From: Bryocella elongata
Lineage (GTDB): Bacteria; Acidobacteriota; Terriglobia; Terriglobales; Acidobacteriaceae
DNA: 64,000 bases
Assembly: GCF_900108185.1 (NCBI RefSeq)
Contig: NZ_FNVA01000001.1
Location: forward strand, 1,364,001 to 1,428,000
Reading direction: 5' to 3'
The translations under genes and the position numbers were made by a program. Under the pieces are notes generated by a model. That model did not search any database. It was not told where the DNA came from and saw only the letters and a program-made list of their open reading frames with translations. This document shows positions 8,198 through 19,766 of this stretch, in pieces; positions within the stretch are counted from its first letter, which is position 1, and every line of letters starts with the position of its first letter.

Positions 8198-11100
8198 GCT
8201 GTTTCCTGACTGGCGGGACGGCTCCCTGCGAGGGATTTCGTGGCATTGGGAAGGCCACGCCGACGCTTGATCCATTGGCTGAAGTGATCGAAGTAGAGAT
8301 AGATAACCGGGGTTGTGTAGAGAGTCAGAATCTGGCTGAAGAGAAGCCCACCGCAGATTGCAATGCCGAGCGGGCGACGCAGTTCGGAGCCAGTGCCCGT
8401 GCCCACCGCAAGTGGCAACGCACCGAAAAAAGCTGCGAACGTGGTCATGATAATGGGCCGAAAACGCAGCATGGCGGCCTCAAAGATCGAGTCTTCGGTG
8501 CTCATGCCTTGTTCGCGCTCGGCGAGCAGGGCAAAGTCGATCATCAGGATTGCGTTCTTCTTGACGATTCCGATCAGCAGGAAGATTCCAATCACTGAGA
8601 TCACATCGAATTCACTATGAAAGACCAGCAGAGCAAAGATGGCGCCGACGCCCGCAGACGGTAGCGTTGTGAGGATCGTGATGGGATGAACGAAGCTCTC
8701 GTACAGCACGCCCAGGACGATGTAGATCGAGAGGAGAGCGGCGATGATGAGCATCGGCTCCGTCGACAAGGACGCGAGGAATGCCTGCGCGGTTCCAGCG
8801 AATTGCCCACGCACAGAAGCAGGCGTCCCAATACGCTGCTGCATCTGGTTGATCGCCGTAGTTGCCTGACCGAGCGAAGTGCCGGGGGCAAGATTGAAGG
8901 AGATCGTTACCGAAGGAAAGAACGAGGAGTGATTCACCGCGAGCGGCGAAGTCGCCGCATGTGCGGTCGCAAAGGCCTGCAGGGGCACGACCTTCTTGCC
9001 CGACACATGGACATACGTGGAGCTCAGCGTTGCCGGATCGCGATAGAACTGCGGTGCGGCCTCCAGCACAACGTAGTACTGATTGAGCGACGTGTAGATG
9101 GTCGATACCTGGGCCTCACCGAACTCGTTGTACAGAGACTGATTGATGAGCTGCGGCGTGACCCCGAACCGCGCAGCGGTGGCCCGGTCATAGTTCAACA
9201 ACATCTGAAGGCCACCGTTTTGCTGATCGGTAGTGACATCCTTCAGCTGCGGCATCTGCAGCATCTGCTTGTAGAGTGCCGGCCCCCAGGTTGCGAGGTC
9301 GTCGACGGTGTCCCCCGACAACTGGTATTGGTACTGTGCATTGCTTTGCCGTCCTCCTACCCCGAGATCCTGAGCTGCCTGGAGATAGGTCGACGCTCCG
9401 GTCAAAGCGGCGAGTTTGGGCCGCACGCGATCTACGACCTGGCTTGCAGTCACATCGCGCTGATTGCGCGGCTTGAGGGAGAGAAAGACAAACGCAGTGT
9501 TGCTGGCACCACCGCCGCCTCCAGTGAAGCCCACCACCGTCTGCACCGCAGGATCAGCTTTGATGGTTCGCTGCACGTCGAGGAGCGAGTCTCGCATTGA
9601 GTGAAACGAGGCATCCTGCGACCCCTGAAGGCCACCGAAGACGAGGCCCGTATCCTGCATGGGGAACAGACCCTTCGGGACAAAGATCAGAAGGACGACG
9701 TTGAGGACAAGCGTCGCGACGAAGCTCAGCACCACGAGAATTGGATGTTTGAGCGTCCATGTGAGCGACTGTCGGTATCCACGGAGAAGCGCTTCAAATG
9801 CGCCCTCGCTGAGGCGATAGAAGCGCCCGTGCTCTTCGCGTCCCGCAGGCTTCAACAAGTAGACGCACATCATCGGAGTCACGCTAAGCGACACGACCAT
9901 CGAGATTGCGATGGAGATGCAGAGCGTCATCGCAAACTCGTGGAAGAGACGGCCGATCAAGCCCCCCATGAAGAGGAGTGGAACGAAGACAGCGATCAGC
10001 GATAGGCTCATCGAGAGCACCGTAAAGCTGACTTCCTGTGCCCCCTTGAGAGAAGCCTCCCACGGTGGCAAACCTTCTTCGATGAAGCGGGTGATGTTCT
10101 CCATGACAACGATGGCGTCATCGACCACAAAGCCGGTCGAGACCGTAAGGGCCATCAGCGAGAGATTGTTGACGCTATATCCGAGCAGGTACATGCCGGC
10201 AAAGGTGCCGACCAGAGATGCGGTTACGGCAACGGCTGGAATCAACGTTGCCTGGGGGCTGCGAAGGAAGATGAAGACGACAGCGACGACGAGGAGGATC
10301 GACAAAATCATCGTGCGCTCGACATCGAAGACCGAAGCCCGGATGGTGGTCGTGGTGTCGATGGCGACGTCTATTTTGTCGGCGACAGGTATCGATGCGC
10401 TGATTCCAGGAAGCGCCTTCCTGATGCTGTTGACGACGTTGATGACGTTGGCGTTCGGAAGGCGGTAGACCACCAGAACCACGCAGGGTTGACCATTCGC
10501 GTATCCAGCCGAGCGAGTCGTCTGCACAGAGTCGGACACTTCCGCTACATCCTGCAGGCGGACGATGGCGCCTGTGTCCTGGTTCGTCCCGATCACCAGA
10601 GGAGCGTAGTCCTTCGCCAGGCGGATCTGATCGTTGGCGTTGATATCGGCGGTGGTGTAGTCGTCGCTGATCTGCCCTTTGGGGCGGTTCGAGTTCTGCT
10701 GAGAGAGGACCTGCGCGACGTCGGTGGTGCCAATGCCATAGCTGTTGAGCTGCTGCGGATTGAGATCGATCCGCACGGCGGGCAGAGATCCGCCGACTAC
10801 CTGTACCTGACCTACGCCCGGAAGCTGCGAAAGCTTCTGCTGGACGATCGATGCAGCTGTATCGAACAGCTCGCCCTTGGTATGGATGGGCGATGTCATG
10901 TAAAGCACCGCGGCCGGAAAGGCAGCAGAGTTTACTTTCCTGTAGGTTGGGTTGGAGGGCAGGTTTGCAGGCAGGTATGTGCGTGCGGCATTGATGGCCG
11001 CTTGTACGTCGCGTGCTGCGCCATCAACATCCCGGCTGTAATCGAACTGCAGCGTGATGCTGGTCGTGCCGAGGGTACTTGCGGAGGTCATCTGTGTGAC

Positions 11101-11328
11101 CCCCGCAATGTGGCCGAACTGCCGCTCCAACGGTGTCGCGACCGAGGAGGCCATGACCTCGGGACTAGCGCCTGGAAGGGCCGCTGCAACGGTGATGGTC
11201 GCGAAGTCAACCTGCGGAAGCGATGCAACCGGCAAGCCCCGGAAGCCGATGGCTCCGGCTATCAATATTGCGACAACCATCAGGATGGTAGCGACGGGTC
11301 GCTTGATGAAGATGGCCGAGAAGTTCAT
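8194..11328 (-). CDS. RND multidrug efflux permease (MdtC-like)
   Basis: An inner-membrane proton antiporter of 1044 residues, the normal length for the HAE1/MdtB-MdtC group. It starts [16 protein letters not shown] and contains the typical [13 protein letters not shown] in transmembrane helix 4, whose paired Asp residues relay protons. Two large periplasmic domains are present. The segment corresponding to the Ser-rich insertion of its sister is short here ([12 protein letters not shown]). It overlaps the first permease by 4 bases at its start and the outer-membrane factor by 4 bases at its end, so subunit ratios are probably set by translational coupling. Two tandem permeases with one adaptor suggest a heteromeric MdtBC-type pump. 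Confidence 0.95.
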   Translation of the reverse strand: MNFSAIFIKRPVATILMVVAILIAGAIGFRGLPVASLPQVDFATITVAAALPGASPEVMASSVATPLERQFGHIAGVTQMTSASTLGTTSITLQFDYSRDVDGAARDVQAAINAARTYLPANLPSNPTYRKVNSAAFPAAVLYMTSPIHTKGELFDTAASIVQQKLSQLPGVGQVQVVGGSLPAVRIDLNPQQLNSYGIGTTDVAQVLSQQNSNRPKGQISDDYTTADINANDQIRLAKDYAPLVIGTNQDTGAIVRLQDVAEVSDSVQTTRSAGYANGQPCVVLVVYRLPNANVINVVNSIRKALPGISASIPVADKIDVAIDTTTTIRASVFDVERTMILSILLVVAVVFIFLRSPQATLIPAVAVTASLVGTFAGMYLLGYSVNNLSLMALTVSTGFVVDDAIVVMENITRFIEEGLPPWEASLKGAQEVSFTVLSMSLSLIAVFVPLLFMGGLIGRLFHEFAMTLCISIAISMVVSLSVTPMMCVYLLKPAGREEHGRFYRLSEGAFEALLRGYRQSLTWTLKHPILVVLSFVATLVLNVVLLIFVPKGLFPMQDTGLVFGGLQGSQDASFHSMRDSLLDVQRTIKADPAVQTVVGFTGGGGGASNTAFVFLSLKPRNQRDVTASQVVDRVRPKLAALTGASTYLQAAQDLGVGGRQSNAQYQYQLSGDTVDDLATWGPALYKQMLQMPQLKDVTTDQQNGGLQMLLNYDRATAARFGVTPQLINQSLYNEFGEAQVSTIYTSLNQYYVVLEAAPQFYRDPATLSSTYVHVSGKKVVPLQAFATAHAATSPLAVNHSSFFPSVTISFNLAPGTSLGQATTAINQMQQRIGTPASVRGQFAGTAQAFLASLSTEPMLIIAALLSIYIVLGVLYESFVHPITILTTLPSAGVGAIFALLVFHSEFDVISVIGIFLLIGIVKKNAILMIDFALLAEREQGMSTEDSIFEAAMLRFRPIIMTTFAAFFGALPLAVGTGTGSELRRPLGIAICGGLLFSQILTLYTTPVIYLYFDHFSQWIKRRRGLPNATKSLAGSRPASQETA

Positions 11329-14300
11329 GGCAGCTCCACCGGGCGGACCTGCGTGAACGTGTGCTTTGGTGTGGGGAAGAAACGTCGTGCAAGGCCATCG
11401 AAGAAGACATAGATAACCGGTGTGGTGTAGAGCGTAAGGATCTGGCTAACCAGCAGACCGCCAACCATCGCAATTCCAAGAGGCCGCCGCAGCTCCGAAC
11501 CTATCCCTGAGCCGAAGGCCAACGGGATGCCTGCAAAAAGCGCGCAAAGCGTGGTCATCAGGATGGGACGGAAGCGCAGCAGTGACGCCTCGAAGATGGC
11601 ATCTTCAGCGTTCATGCCACGATGACGTTCCGCATCGAGAGCGAAGTCCACGATCATGATGCCGTTCTTCTTGACGATTCCGATCAGCAGGATGATTCCG
11701 ATGATGGCAATCACGTCAAGGTCCTGATGGAAGAGCCGAAGCGCGAGCAGTGCACCGACCCCGGCGGAAGGGAGCGTGGAGAGAATCGTAATGGGGTGAA
11801 TAAAGCTTTCGTAGAGAACTCCCAACACGATATAGACAGCGACCAACGCGGCAAGGATCAACCAGGCTTCGTTGCCGCCGATCGTCTTATAGGCTGCAGC
11901 AGTTCCCTGCAAGCTACCGTCGACACTTGCAGGCATCTTCAGCCGGTCTTTGGTCTTCTCGACCGCATCCACTGCCTGGCTAAGGGAGTAGCCTGGTGCC
12001 ACATTGAACGAGATCGTCACGACAGGAAACTGGCCCTGATGGCTGATGGTCAGGGGCGAAGGAGTGGTGGTAAAGCTGCTGATCGCGGAGAGCGGAACGG
12101 GGGTTGCGAGCGAAGGCGTTGAGCCCGACGATCCTGATCCGGAAGAACCATTGCTGCTCTGTCCGCTCGACGAGCTCTGAGTCGAATTCGAAGACGCGAG
12201 CGAGGTAGTTGGCGTGGAAGAGGAAAGCGAGCTGGAGCTCGAACTCGCTGTGCCCAGGCTCGCGCTGTTCGAGGAGACGCTGCTGGTCGTGCCTGTGGTG
12301 GTGGTAAGGGCATTGGCTGGTGTAGACGAACTGAGCCCGCTACTCGACGAGGGAGTCAGTGTGGCCACGGTGCCGTTGGAGGCAGAGGAGGTCCGGCCGG
12401 ATGTGCTCTGAGCGCTCGAGCTGGAACCAGAGCTGCTTGCACCCTGGATGTAGATGTCCTTGAGCTTCTGCGGGCTCCCCTGAAACTCCGGCAACGTCTC
12501 GAGAATCACGTGGTACTGGTTGGACTGCGTGTAGAGGGTGCTGATCTGCCGTTGACCGAAGGCGTCATACAGAGTCGAGTCGATCTGATCGGGCGTGATC
12601 TTGAGACGCGAAGCGGTAGGGCGGTCATAGTTCAGCTGAATGCTGACGCCGTTGTTCTGCTGGTCTGTGGCGACCTCGGTAATCTGCGGAAGCTTCCGTA
12701 GTTCGGTCAGCATCTTCGCGGTCCATGCGTCGAGCTCGGTCGCGTCTGCGTCCTCCAGGGTGTACTGGTACTGCGTCCGGCTCACGCGATCGTCCACAGT
12801 GAGATCCTGGATAGGCTGTAGATAAAGGTGGACTCCTGGGATTTGGTCGGCGCGCTTTTGCAGCCGGTCAATGACCTCGGTAGCCGTGAGATGACGTTCG
12901 GCGACAGGCTTGAGATTGATCTGAATGCGCCCGCTGTTCAGCGTGGTATTCACACCATCAGCCCCGATGAACGAGGAGAGGCTTGCGACGGCGGGGTCCT
13001 TGAGGATGACCTCGGCGAGCTGCTGCTGCTTGTGCGACATGGCCGGAAACGAAATGGACTCAGGCGCCTGCGTGATGCCCTGAATGATGCCGGTATCCTG
13101 GGTGGGAAAGAACCCCTTCGGGATTTCGACATACTGGAAGATGGTCAACGCGAGCAACGCGGCAGCAACGAGTAACGTAGCGGCCTCATACTGCAGCACC
13201 CATTTGAGGCTGCGCCCGTAGGCTGCGATGATGCGCTTGAAGAGGTCTTCGGTCCAGCGATAAAAGCGCCCCTGCTGGTCTTCCGGAGTATGCCGCAGCA
13301 GACGCGAACTCATCATCGGGGTGAGCGTCAGCGAGACAGCCGCCGATATCAGGATCGTCACACTGAGCGTGACAGCAAACTCGCGGAACAACCGCCCTAC
13401 AACGTCCCCCATGAAGAGGAGCGGGATCAGCACAGCGATCAACGAAACGGTGAGCGAGATGATGGTGAAACCAATCTGATCCGCCCCCTGGAGTGCCGCT
13501 TCAATTGGCCCCATCCCTTCTTCGAGATAGCGCGAGATATTTTCGATCATGACGATCGCGTCGTCGACGACGAAGCCGGTCGAGATGGTAAACGCCATCA
13601 GGGTCAGGTTGTTCAGGCTGTAGCCGAGCAGATGCATCACGGAGAAGCTTCCGATCAGCGAGAGCGGCACGGCCACGGCCGGGATAAGCGTCGCCTTCAC
13701 ACTGCGCAAAAAGACGAAGATCACCAGGATGACCAACCCGATGGTCAGGATCAGCTCGAACTCCACGTCCGAGACCGACGCGCGAATCGTGTTGCTACGG
13801 TCGGTCAGCACCTGCAGCTTGATCGAGGCCGGCAGCCCTTCCTGAAGTTTCGGAAGGAGCTTCTCCACAGCTTCGACGACAGCGATGGTGTTGGCACCTG
13901 GCTGGCGCTGGATGTTGAGGATAACGGCTGGCGTCTGGTTCATCCAGGCCGCAAGCTTCGAGTTCTCGATGCCGTCCTGGATCTTGGCCACGTCAGTCAA
14001 CATCACAGGCGCGCCGTTCTTATACGCCACTACTACATCTTTGTAGCCAGCACTTGTAATCAGCTGGTCATTCGCATTGATCTGAAAGTTCTGCGTCGGG
14101 CCATCGAAGCTGCCCTTGGCGGTGTTGACGGATGTACTTGCAAGCGCGGTCCGCAGATCCTCGAGATTGACGCCGTAGGACGCCAATGCGACCGGGTTCG
14201 TCTGGATGCGAACGGCCGGTTTCTGGCCGCCGCTGATCGTGACTAGCCCAACACCATTCAGTTGGGAAATCTTGGGCGCGAGGCGCGAATCGACCAGATC

Positions 14301-14765
14301 TTCGACCTTCGAGAGTGGAAGGGTGTTCGAGGTAAGCGCAAGCGTAAGGATAGGTGCATCGGCTGGATTCGACTTGCTATACACCGGTGGCACAGGAAGA
14401 TCAGTGGGCAGATATCCCTGTGCGGAGTTAATCGCAGCTTGCACCTCCTGCTCCGCCACATCGATGTTGAGGTCGAGCGAGAACTGCAGCACAATGACCG
14501 AGCTGCTGTCGGAGCTGGTCGAAGTCATCTGCGTAAGACCGGCGACCTGGCCGAACTGGCGTTCGAGCGGCGCGGTGACGGCAGAGCTCATCACCTGCGG
14601 ACTTGCGCCGGGATAAAACGTCAGGACCTGGATCGTCGGGTAGTCAGCCTCCGGAAGCGCTGAAATCGGAAGCGTTGTGTATGCCACCACGCCGATGATG
14701 AGAATGGCCGCCATCAAGAGGATGGTGGCGATCGGCCGCAGAATGAAGATCCGGGAAGGTTTCAC
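11325..14765 (-). CDS. RND multidrug efflux permease (MdtB-like) with Ser/Thr-rich insertion
   Basis: A permease of 1146 residues, about 100 longer than usual. It shows the RND start ([19 protein letters not shown]), [13 protein letters not shown] in helix 4 and a second membrane half ending near [13 protein letters not shown]. The extra length is a low-complexity Ser/Thr/Gly tract at about residues 773-885, between IYIQG and TPVPLSAIS, where relatives have only a short hairpin in the second periplasmic domain. It starts with a GTG that overlaps the adaptor stop by 4 bases (GTGA) and ends in an ATGA overlap with the next permease. Substrates cannot be read from sequence. Confidence 0.94.
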   Translation of the reverse strand: MKPSRIFILRPIATILLMAAILIIGVVAYTTLPISALPEADYPTIQVLTFYPGASPQVMSSAVTAPLERQFGQVAGLTQMTSTSSDSSSVIVLQFSLDLNIDVAEQEVQAAINSAQGYLPTDLPVPPVYSKSNPADAPILTLALTSNTLPLSKVEDLVDSRLAPKISQLNGVGLVTISGGQKPAVRIQTNPVALASYGVNLEDLRTALASTSVNTAKGSFDGPTQNFQINANDQLITSAGYKDVVVAYKNGAPVMLTDVAKIQDGIENSKLAAWMNQTPAVILNIQRQPGANTIAVVEAVEKLLPKLQEGLPASIKLQVLTDRSNTIRASVSDVEFELILTIGLVILVIFVFLRSVKATLIPAVAVPLSLIGSFSVMHLLGYSLNNLTLMAFTISTGFVVDDAIVMIENISRYLEEGMGPIEAALQGADQIGFTIISLTVSLIAVLIPLLFMGDVVGRLFREFAVTLSVTILISAAVSLTLTPMMSSRLLRHTPEDQQGRFYRWTEDLFKRIIAAYGRSLKWVLQYEAATLLVAAALLALTIFQYVEIPKGFFPTQDTGIIQGITQAPESISFPAMSHKQQQLAEVILKDPAVASLSSFIGADGVNTTLNSGRIQINLKPVAERHLTATEVIDRLQKRADQIPGVHLYLQPIQDLTVDDRVSRTQYQYTLEDADATELDAWTAKMLTELRKLPQITEVATDQQNNGVSIQLNYDRPTASRLKITPDQIDSTLYDAFGQRQISTLYTQSNQYHVILETLPEFQGSPQKLKDIYIQGASSSGSSSSAQSTSGRTSSASNGTVATLTPSSSSGLSSSTPANALTTTTGTTSSVSSNSASLGTASSSSSSLSSSTPTTSLASSNSTQSSSSGQSSNGSSGSGSSGSTPSLATPVPLSAISSFTTTPSPLTISHQGQFPVVTISFNVAPGYSLSQAVDAVEKTKDRLKMPASVDGSLQGTAAAYKTIGGNEAWLILAALVAVYIVLGVLYESFIHPITILSTLPSAGVGALLALRLFHQDLDVIAIIGIILLIGIVKKNGIMIVDFALDAERHRGMNAEDAIFEASLLRFRPILMTTLCALFAGIPLAFGSGIGSELRRPLGIAMVGGLLVSQILTLYTTPVIYVFFDGLARRFFPTPKHTFTQVRPVELP
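12112..12447 (-). repeat. Ser/Thr-rich low-complexity segment inside the RND permease
   Basis: About 110 codons, mostly Ser with Thr, Gly, Ala and Asn, inserted in frame between two well-conserved permease segments. Short runs such as SSSSG and SSSTP recur but are not exact tandem repeats. No stop or frameshift is present, so the tract appears to be translated. It would lie in the periplasm. Confidence 0.85.
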
Positions 14766-16042
14766 CGGCTCCCCCCGGACGGACCGCCGTCGGCATTTCC
14801 TCCTGTTGGCTGGACGGGAGCAGCTCCCTCGACGATGACCTTGGCACCATCCTGCAACTTATCGAAGCCAGTGATCGGAACGACCTCTCCCGGGTTCACA
14901 CCTGTCACGGCCGCGACCTGGTCTTCGTTGGTCAACTCATCGACGTTGCGCAACTTGACCGTGTTTCCAGACACAATGTAGACAAAGGCTTGCGTGCCGT
15001 TGTGTTGCACCGCTGCGGTTGGCAGGAGTATCGCGTTTTGCAGCGTCTTCACCAGTAGCCTGGCGTTTACGAATTGATTGGGATAAAGCCGCAGGTCAGT
15101 GTTGGCAAACTGCCCTCGGAATCGAACGGTGCCGGTGGTCGTGTCTATCTGGTTATCGAGGGTAAGTAACTTGCCCGTCGCCAGCTTCACCTGTTGAGAC
15201 CGATCGAACGCATCAACGACCAGCGAACCCCGATGCAGAATCTCGTTTCGCACCTGATTCAGATCATCCTCCGCCACGTTGAAGACGACGGTGATCGGCT
15301 CCAGTTGCGTAACGACAACCAGCGGATTCGAGCCTCCGGAGAAGATGACGTTACCCGGGTCGACAAGGCGAAGTCCGACACGGCCATCGATGGGAGACGA
15401 CAGGTGACAGTAGCTGAGTTGAACCTGCGCATACTCGACCTGCCCAATATCGTTCTGGACAGTTCCCCGGTCCTGCTCGACGGTTTGGACCTGGTCTTCG
15501 TAGGTCTGTCGGGATATGGCCTGTTGTGCAGACGCATCCTTGTAGCGCGTGAGGTCCATCTCTGCCTGTGCCAGCACGCCGCGGTCGCGCTGGAGCGTAC
15601 CTTGCGCCTCTTTCAGCTGAGCTTCATACGGACGTGGATCGACGTCGATGAGTGGTTCACCCCGATGCACCATCTGCCCTTCGACATAGTGCACGGCCAT
15701 CACGCGACCGCTGACCTGGCTGTACAGGTTGACCGTCGCGAGAGGAGTTACGGTGCCGATTGCCTGAACGTAGTATCCGATCGATCCGACGCGGGCCGTT
15801 GCGGTCTTGATCGTCGCAATGCGCGGTGGTTCGACATTATTGGCAGCGTCAGCCCTCCCTTTCCTTACGCCGCTGATGACAGCGACGATGACAACCGCCC
15901 CAACCAACAACGCAAGGATCCACGGCCAAATGCGTCGCTTCGAAGTTGCCGGCCCCTGAGCGTCCTGCGGCAGCGGATGGCCTCCCGCTGAAGGCGTCGT
16001 CGATAGCTCGGGAGTACTGGTGGTGTTTTCGTTCTGTTCCAA
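14762..16042 (-). CDS. RND efflux periplasmic adaptor (HlyD/MdtA family)
   Basis: A membrane-fusion protein of 426 residues. A Pro/Ser/Thr-rich cytoplasmic tail of about 35 residues precedes one transmembrane anchor ([20 protein letters not shown]). The adaptor core follows: the lipoyl half-motif [19 protein letters not shown], an alpha-hairpin around residues 130-210, the second lipoyl half ([18 protein letters not shown]) and the beta-barrel. It links the permeases to the outer-membrane factor. The start is a TTG at 16042 with GAGG about 8 bases upstream. It is the first gene of the four-gene operon and is divergent from the TetR gene. Confidence 0.93.
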   Translation of the reverse strand: MEQNENTTSTPELSTTPSAGGHPLPQDAQGPATSKRRIWPWILALLVGAVVIVAVISGVRKGRADAANNVEPPRIATIKTATARVGSIGYYVQAIGTVTPLATVNLYSQVSGRVMAVHYVEGQMVHRGEPLIDVDPRPYEAQLKEAQGTLQRDRGVLAQAEMDLTRYKDASAQQAISRQTYEDQVQTVEQDRGTVQNDIGQVEYAQVQLSYCHLSSPIDGRVGLRLVDPGNVIFSGGSNPLVVVTQLEPITVVFNVAEDDLNQVRNEILHRGSLVVDAFDRSQQVKLATGKLLTLDNQIDTTTGTVRFRGQFANTDLRLYPNQFVNARLLVKTLQNAILLPTAAVQHNGTQAFVYIVSGNTVKLRNVDELTNEDQVAAVTGVNPGEVVPITGFDKLQDGAKVIVEGAAPVQPTGGNADGGPSGGSR

Positions 16043-16507
16043 GGCTTGTCCTCTTCATCAATCTTCGGGCGGATCGCTCCCTTCCCGTGACTCCACGCTG
16101 CTCAGCTCATGCAGCCCGTTTCGGTTCGTGCTTCAGCAGTTCCTTGTGGATTTGTGATGGCGCGCCTCCGCTCGTTCGAAACGTGACATCGTCCGCGTCG
16201 ACCAGAAAACTTCGCCTCGCATCGAGTCTCCTGAAGGCCCTGCGGGGCGATCGAAACCGAGCATGCGGAAGGAACGGCTACTACGAGAGACTTCGAAAAA
16301 CACGCCATCAGACGTCCTCCCTGAACCCGACTGTCGATTAGAATAGATGGATACGCGTACGGATGCAATTTTCTCGCGAGAGTCGAAAACAGCGGATTTA
16401 TAGCGGCACTCACTTGCAACTCGCCTCGTCACTGCCGCTTCTGTCCACACGAGAGATTGCCTGGTTTGTCGCTCTCGCAGCCAAACAGATCGCTGACCGA
16501 GGTAATG
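16043..16507. promoter_or_regulatory. Divergent control region of the efflux operon and TetR gene
   Basis: This 465-base gap should hold the promoters of both the pump operon and its presumed repressor. Two short perfect palindromes are visible close together: TACGCGTA at 16352-16359 and TCTCGCGAGA at 16372-16381. They are candidates for TetR-family operator half-sites, but they are short and could be chance in GC-rich DNA. Confidence 0.45.
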
Positions 16508-17194
16508 ATGAAGACCGCAATCCCTGCAGCTGAAATCAACAAGCATCAGGCAAGAACTGCGGCCACACTGCGCGGCCTGTTGGAGGCAGCCGAGAGAGTC
16601 TTCGTTCGTGACGGCTATGAGCGCGCCCAGATAGAGACCATCGCAGCGGAAGCTGGCCGCACAAAAGGCGCCGTGTATGCACATTTTCGGAGCAAAGAAG
16701 ATATCTTCTTTGCTCTGATTGAGAAGAAGGTCAAGGGCAGGCGGGATGAATTTCTTCGTGCTTCAGAAGGGATGAACATCGACCCGCGGCGGGCCGCAGT
16801 CAAGCAGCTCTTTCTTGGCGCGCTACAAGATGAAAGCTGGCCCATTCTTATGCTGGAGTTCAAGCTCCTCGCGCTACGCAACAAAGACTCCCTGCAACGG
16901 ATGCGGGATCTTTATCAACTTGCTTATGAGGACACCAGCCGGGCTATGCTCGCTGGAAAGGGCTTCTCTACAGACGAGACGCGGGAGCGAGACCTCGTGG
17001 CCCTGGCTGTTCTACGAGGCATTCCGAGCGCCCTGATCCTCGAAAAGCAATTCAGTCCTATGTTGATCTCTTCGGCGATTGCTAAGCAGGTATTCGAAAA
17101 CATCTTCGATGCCCTGGTAGGGATCGGACACAGTCACCCACCGCCTGGAACGAAGAAGGTGAGCAATAGAGCAAGACACCCCAAGAAGCCTTAG
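16508..17194 (+). CDS. TetR/AcrR-family transcriptional regulator
   Basis: A repressor-type protein of about 228 residues. The N-terminal helix-turn-helix reads IETIAAEAGRTKGAVYAHF followed by RSKEDIFFAL, the canonical TetR signature. The C-terminal ligand domain is alpha-helical. Tandem ATGs lie at 16505 and 16508, and a GAGGT just upstream is better spaced for the second. Divergent placement next to an RND operon is the usual arrangement for local repression relieved by a pump substrate, as in AcrR or TtgR. That role is inferred from position. The gene ends a few bases from a decayed GH31 gene on the other strand. Confidence 0.92.
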   Translation: MKTAIPAAEINKHQARTAATLRGLLEAAERVFVRDGYERAQIETIAAEAGRTKGAVYAHFRSKEDIFFALIEKKVKGRRDEFLRASEGMNIDPRRAAVKQLFLGALQDESWPILMLEFKLLALRNKDSLQRMRDLYQLAYEDTSRAMLAGKGFSTDETRERDLVALAVLRGIPSALILEKQFSPMLISSAIAKQVFENIFDALVGIGHSHPPPGTKKVSNRARHPKKP

Positions 17195-18637
17195 AATCCG
17201 CAAAGCCCGCCAAGGTCGAGTCGGCGCGGAGGCGGAAGCCATCGTAGATGGCTTTGGTATGGAAGTATGGATAGACGTTGAAGTACTCCGTGCCTGGTCC
17301 GACAGTGAGATAGCTTCCATTAGGAGGAAGATCAGGCTCGGTCTCGTCGGCCCAAATGGAGTCAAATCCCTTCGCGATGAAGTTCTCACGGATGCGATCC
17401 CAGTACCAGCGCGCTGCGTTGGGATTGGTGGTGTCGATCTCCGAGCCCGCACGGTCATAGGGCAGTCCCATGGTGGGCGTCCCATCTGCCAGATGTTCGA
17501 ACCATCCGCGCTCGAGCAACGTCTGGTAATAGCGGTCTTCCGGGACGAAGCGTGGCCAGACGCTGATCATGCTCTCGAAGCCCATCTTGTGCAGCTCCGC
17601 GTTCATCGCCTTCGGGTCCGGCCAACGCAATGGGTCCATATCCATCTGCCCCATCTTCGTGAAGTAAAACCAGTTCACCACCATCACGTCCGCGGGCAAG
17701 TGACGCGCGCGATAGCCCCGCGCCACGTCGAGGATCTCCTGCTGCGAAGCATAGCGCTGCTTCGATTGGATGTAGCCGTACGCAGCCTTCGGCAGCATGG
17801 GAACGTCACCGGTCAGCAGACGATGTCCTCGTACAGCTCGTCGTACGTCTTGCCCACAATCACGAAAAAGGAGACACGCTGGCCTACCTGCGAGGTCCAG
17901 CGTGTCTGTCCATCAAATGCAAAGTCCACACGGGTCTTCGAAGGATTGTCCCAAACGATGGCGTAGCCCTTGTTTGTCACCACGAAGGGCACGCAAACGC
18001 TTGGCCCCGCAGCCGCAATGTAGTCGTGCTCGCATTCGAGGGAATGGCCACGGAGATCGAGAAACCCCTGCTGATTCTGGCCCAGGCCGTAGTAATGCTC
18101 GTCGTCGGGAGCCGCAAAGGTCGCGCCCACACGAAAGAAGGGATCGTACCCGTCGCGTCGATCCCGCAGCACATCCGCGTCGCCATCTTTCCGATCCGGC
18201 ACGGACATCTCCCAACCATTCAAGTGGAAGATCTGCCTTCCGTCCGGCGTGTCCACCGCGATGCCTACCCCGGCTGTCGAACCGTTGAAGTATCGTGCGA
18301 TGTCGGCCTGCGTTCCGCTGGGGGTCCAGTGAGACTCGGGCGACACGCGAAGCGCCATGCTGCTCGAGCGATAGAGATCGTCTCCGTTGTCACTTCGGGA
18401 GTGAGTCCAACCTGCAGCGTTGGGCAGCGCAGTAACGCCCCCCGGACTACGAAGGGCGAAGTTGCGATCAAGGCCCATCGTCACACGGACGATATTTGGA
18501 GCGAAACCCTCGAGCACAACTGTCGCATTCGCGCGGGTAAGTACTACCTGCTGCGCCGAAGCCACATTCGCGGGTCCAAGACACAAGAAAAAGCCAACCA
18601 GAAAGGTCGTGAACCACAGGTGCTGCGATCGTCCCAT
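17195..18637 (-). pseudogene. GH31 alpha-glycosidase (alpha-xylosidase-like), frameshifted and truncated
   Basis: The intact start is an ATG at 18637 with AGGAG upstream and a signal peptide (MGRSQHLWFTTFLVGFFL, then VASAQ). The GH31 N-terminal beta-sandwich and HYYGLGQNQQG follow. Near 17813 the frame breaks: TYDELYED runs into a stop, while RLLTGDVPMLP continues in another frame, consistent with loss of one base. The second part carries AAYGYIQSKQRY and the catalytic-nucleophile region IWADETEPD. Similarity ends at about 17215 (FRLRADS), so the acid/base half of the barrel and the C-terminal domains are missing. The broken end abuts the TetR gene. It should be inactive. Confidence 0.85.
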
Positions 18638-18710
18638 ATAGTGCTCCTGATCCGAGGGGAAATCGCGCCCACCTATCCGCACGCAGATCAACGACAGAAG
18701 CGATTAGATC

Positions 18711-19067
18711 AGATACAGCCACGGACAGCGTCGGGAGTGGGTAAGCTCCAAACCGATGCGCTATGTCCGCGAGAGCGCAAAGCGTTCCCGAATCCCTACC
18801 ATACTCTCGCCGGAGCAGATCAAGCTGTTCGTGGAGAAGCTGATCGACCTTTCCAAGACAGTTGTCTTGTTGGGCGCCTTCACCGGCCTGTGGGCCTGTG
18901 AGAGTCTCCGGCTGAACGGGGAAGATGCAGGCCTCGAGACTCTGGAACTGCTTGTCAATCGAGATGTCATCAGGTAGCGCATCGGGCGCGGCAAGACATA
19001 GGCCTCCCGAAGGCCGGTTCGAATCGGGGCAGAGGTTCTGACCGAACTCACGCTAAGGTTTCAGTGA
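18711..19067 (+). pseudogene. Tyrosine recombinase (phage-type integrase) remnant
   Basis: One frame reads through EWVSSKPMRYVRESAKR, RIPTILSPEQIKLFV and VVLLGAFTGL, then continues past TAG stops at 18975 and after GRGKT with ASRRPVRIGAEVLTELT. This matches the core and catalytic domain of acidobacterial phage-type integrases: the SAKR segment, ILSPEEI, an ATGLR-like box and KTEASRKPVPL. The catalytic Arg of the TGLR box has become Trp (TGLW), and the C-terminal HxLR...HxxY part is absent. It is therefore a dead fragment of an integrated element. It sits between the broken GH31 gene and the hydrolase remnant. Confidence 0.75.
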
Positions 19068-19149
19068 CGTTTTTCACGATCAAGCCTTAGGGCCGCCTCT
19101 GAAGAGCTCCATCTCTGAGTGCGCCACTCGGCTCACGGCCTCCCCGCGC

Positions 19150-19530
19150 TGGAGAGAATCTTGTACGCAACATCCTGGTTGACGACCTGCTCCACGAAAC
19201 GAGCGGCTACCAGGTGTGGATGGGAAGACGGTGAAGAACGACGGCGATACCTGGATGAACCTTCGTGCGCTGGAACACCTCAGTTTTCCGGCAGGTACCC
19301 ACAACGCCTACAACAATAACGACACGCTCCTGCGTCGAAGAGTCTTGGACCATCACCATCAAGCGCTGCGTATAAAAGCCTCGCCCAAAGACCGCACCCT
19401 TATCATTCTCACCAACCAGAAACAGGGGTATGCCTGCGCGATGGACGATGCAATCAATGCACTCCTTGACGACAAGCCCTATATGCCCTGGGCAACATCA
19501 AGAGTGAAGATCGGAATCGGACGCGCGTGA
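19150..19530 (+). pseudogene. Serine hydrolase (beta-lactamase family) remnant
   Basis: Three pieces suggest a decayed class C-type serine hydrolase. VDDLLHETSGYQVW resembles the IRHLLHHTSGL segment. After a frame change near 19216, DTWMNLRALEHLSFPAGTH followed by NAYNNND resembles the FPPGTxxxYSN region. Then, apparently after an internal deletion, RTLIILTNQKQG and INALLDDKPYMP resemble the C-terminal strand and tail. The catalytic SxxK motif is missing. The call rests on short matches and is tentative. Confidence 0.45.
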
Positions 19531-19766
19531 CTTACGGCAGCTGCCAATGGATGTAACTTGTGTTGCTTCAGGTAACGAGAAGTTAGCTTCCTGGAAAGAT
19601 ATGCAGGGCGTTCTCAACTGTCGAAAACAAGCCGATGCAACCATTGAGCCCGGGGAACGAGAAGCGAATCTATCCATCCAATCGGCGTTTGTCGCTACTC
19701 CTCGATACGCTGAATCACCGGCATTCGAGCCACCAGAGATGTGTACGGTCAGGAAACGTCTGATGG
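19531..19766. other. Non-coding stretch after the decayed zone
   Basis: About 236 bases between the hydrolase remnant and the end of the EAL gene. A short frame begins at 19547 but has no recognisable domain. No hairpin or repeat stands out. Confidence 0.3.

Noticed and set aside
13290..14246. Long plus-strand frames opposite the RND permeases, such as this one and 8686-9600.
   Set aside because: They are antisense shadows of conserved permease codons and are rich in Arg, His and Asp without any domain.
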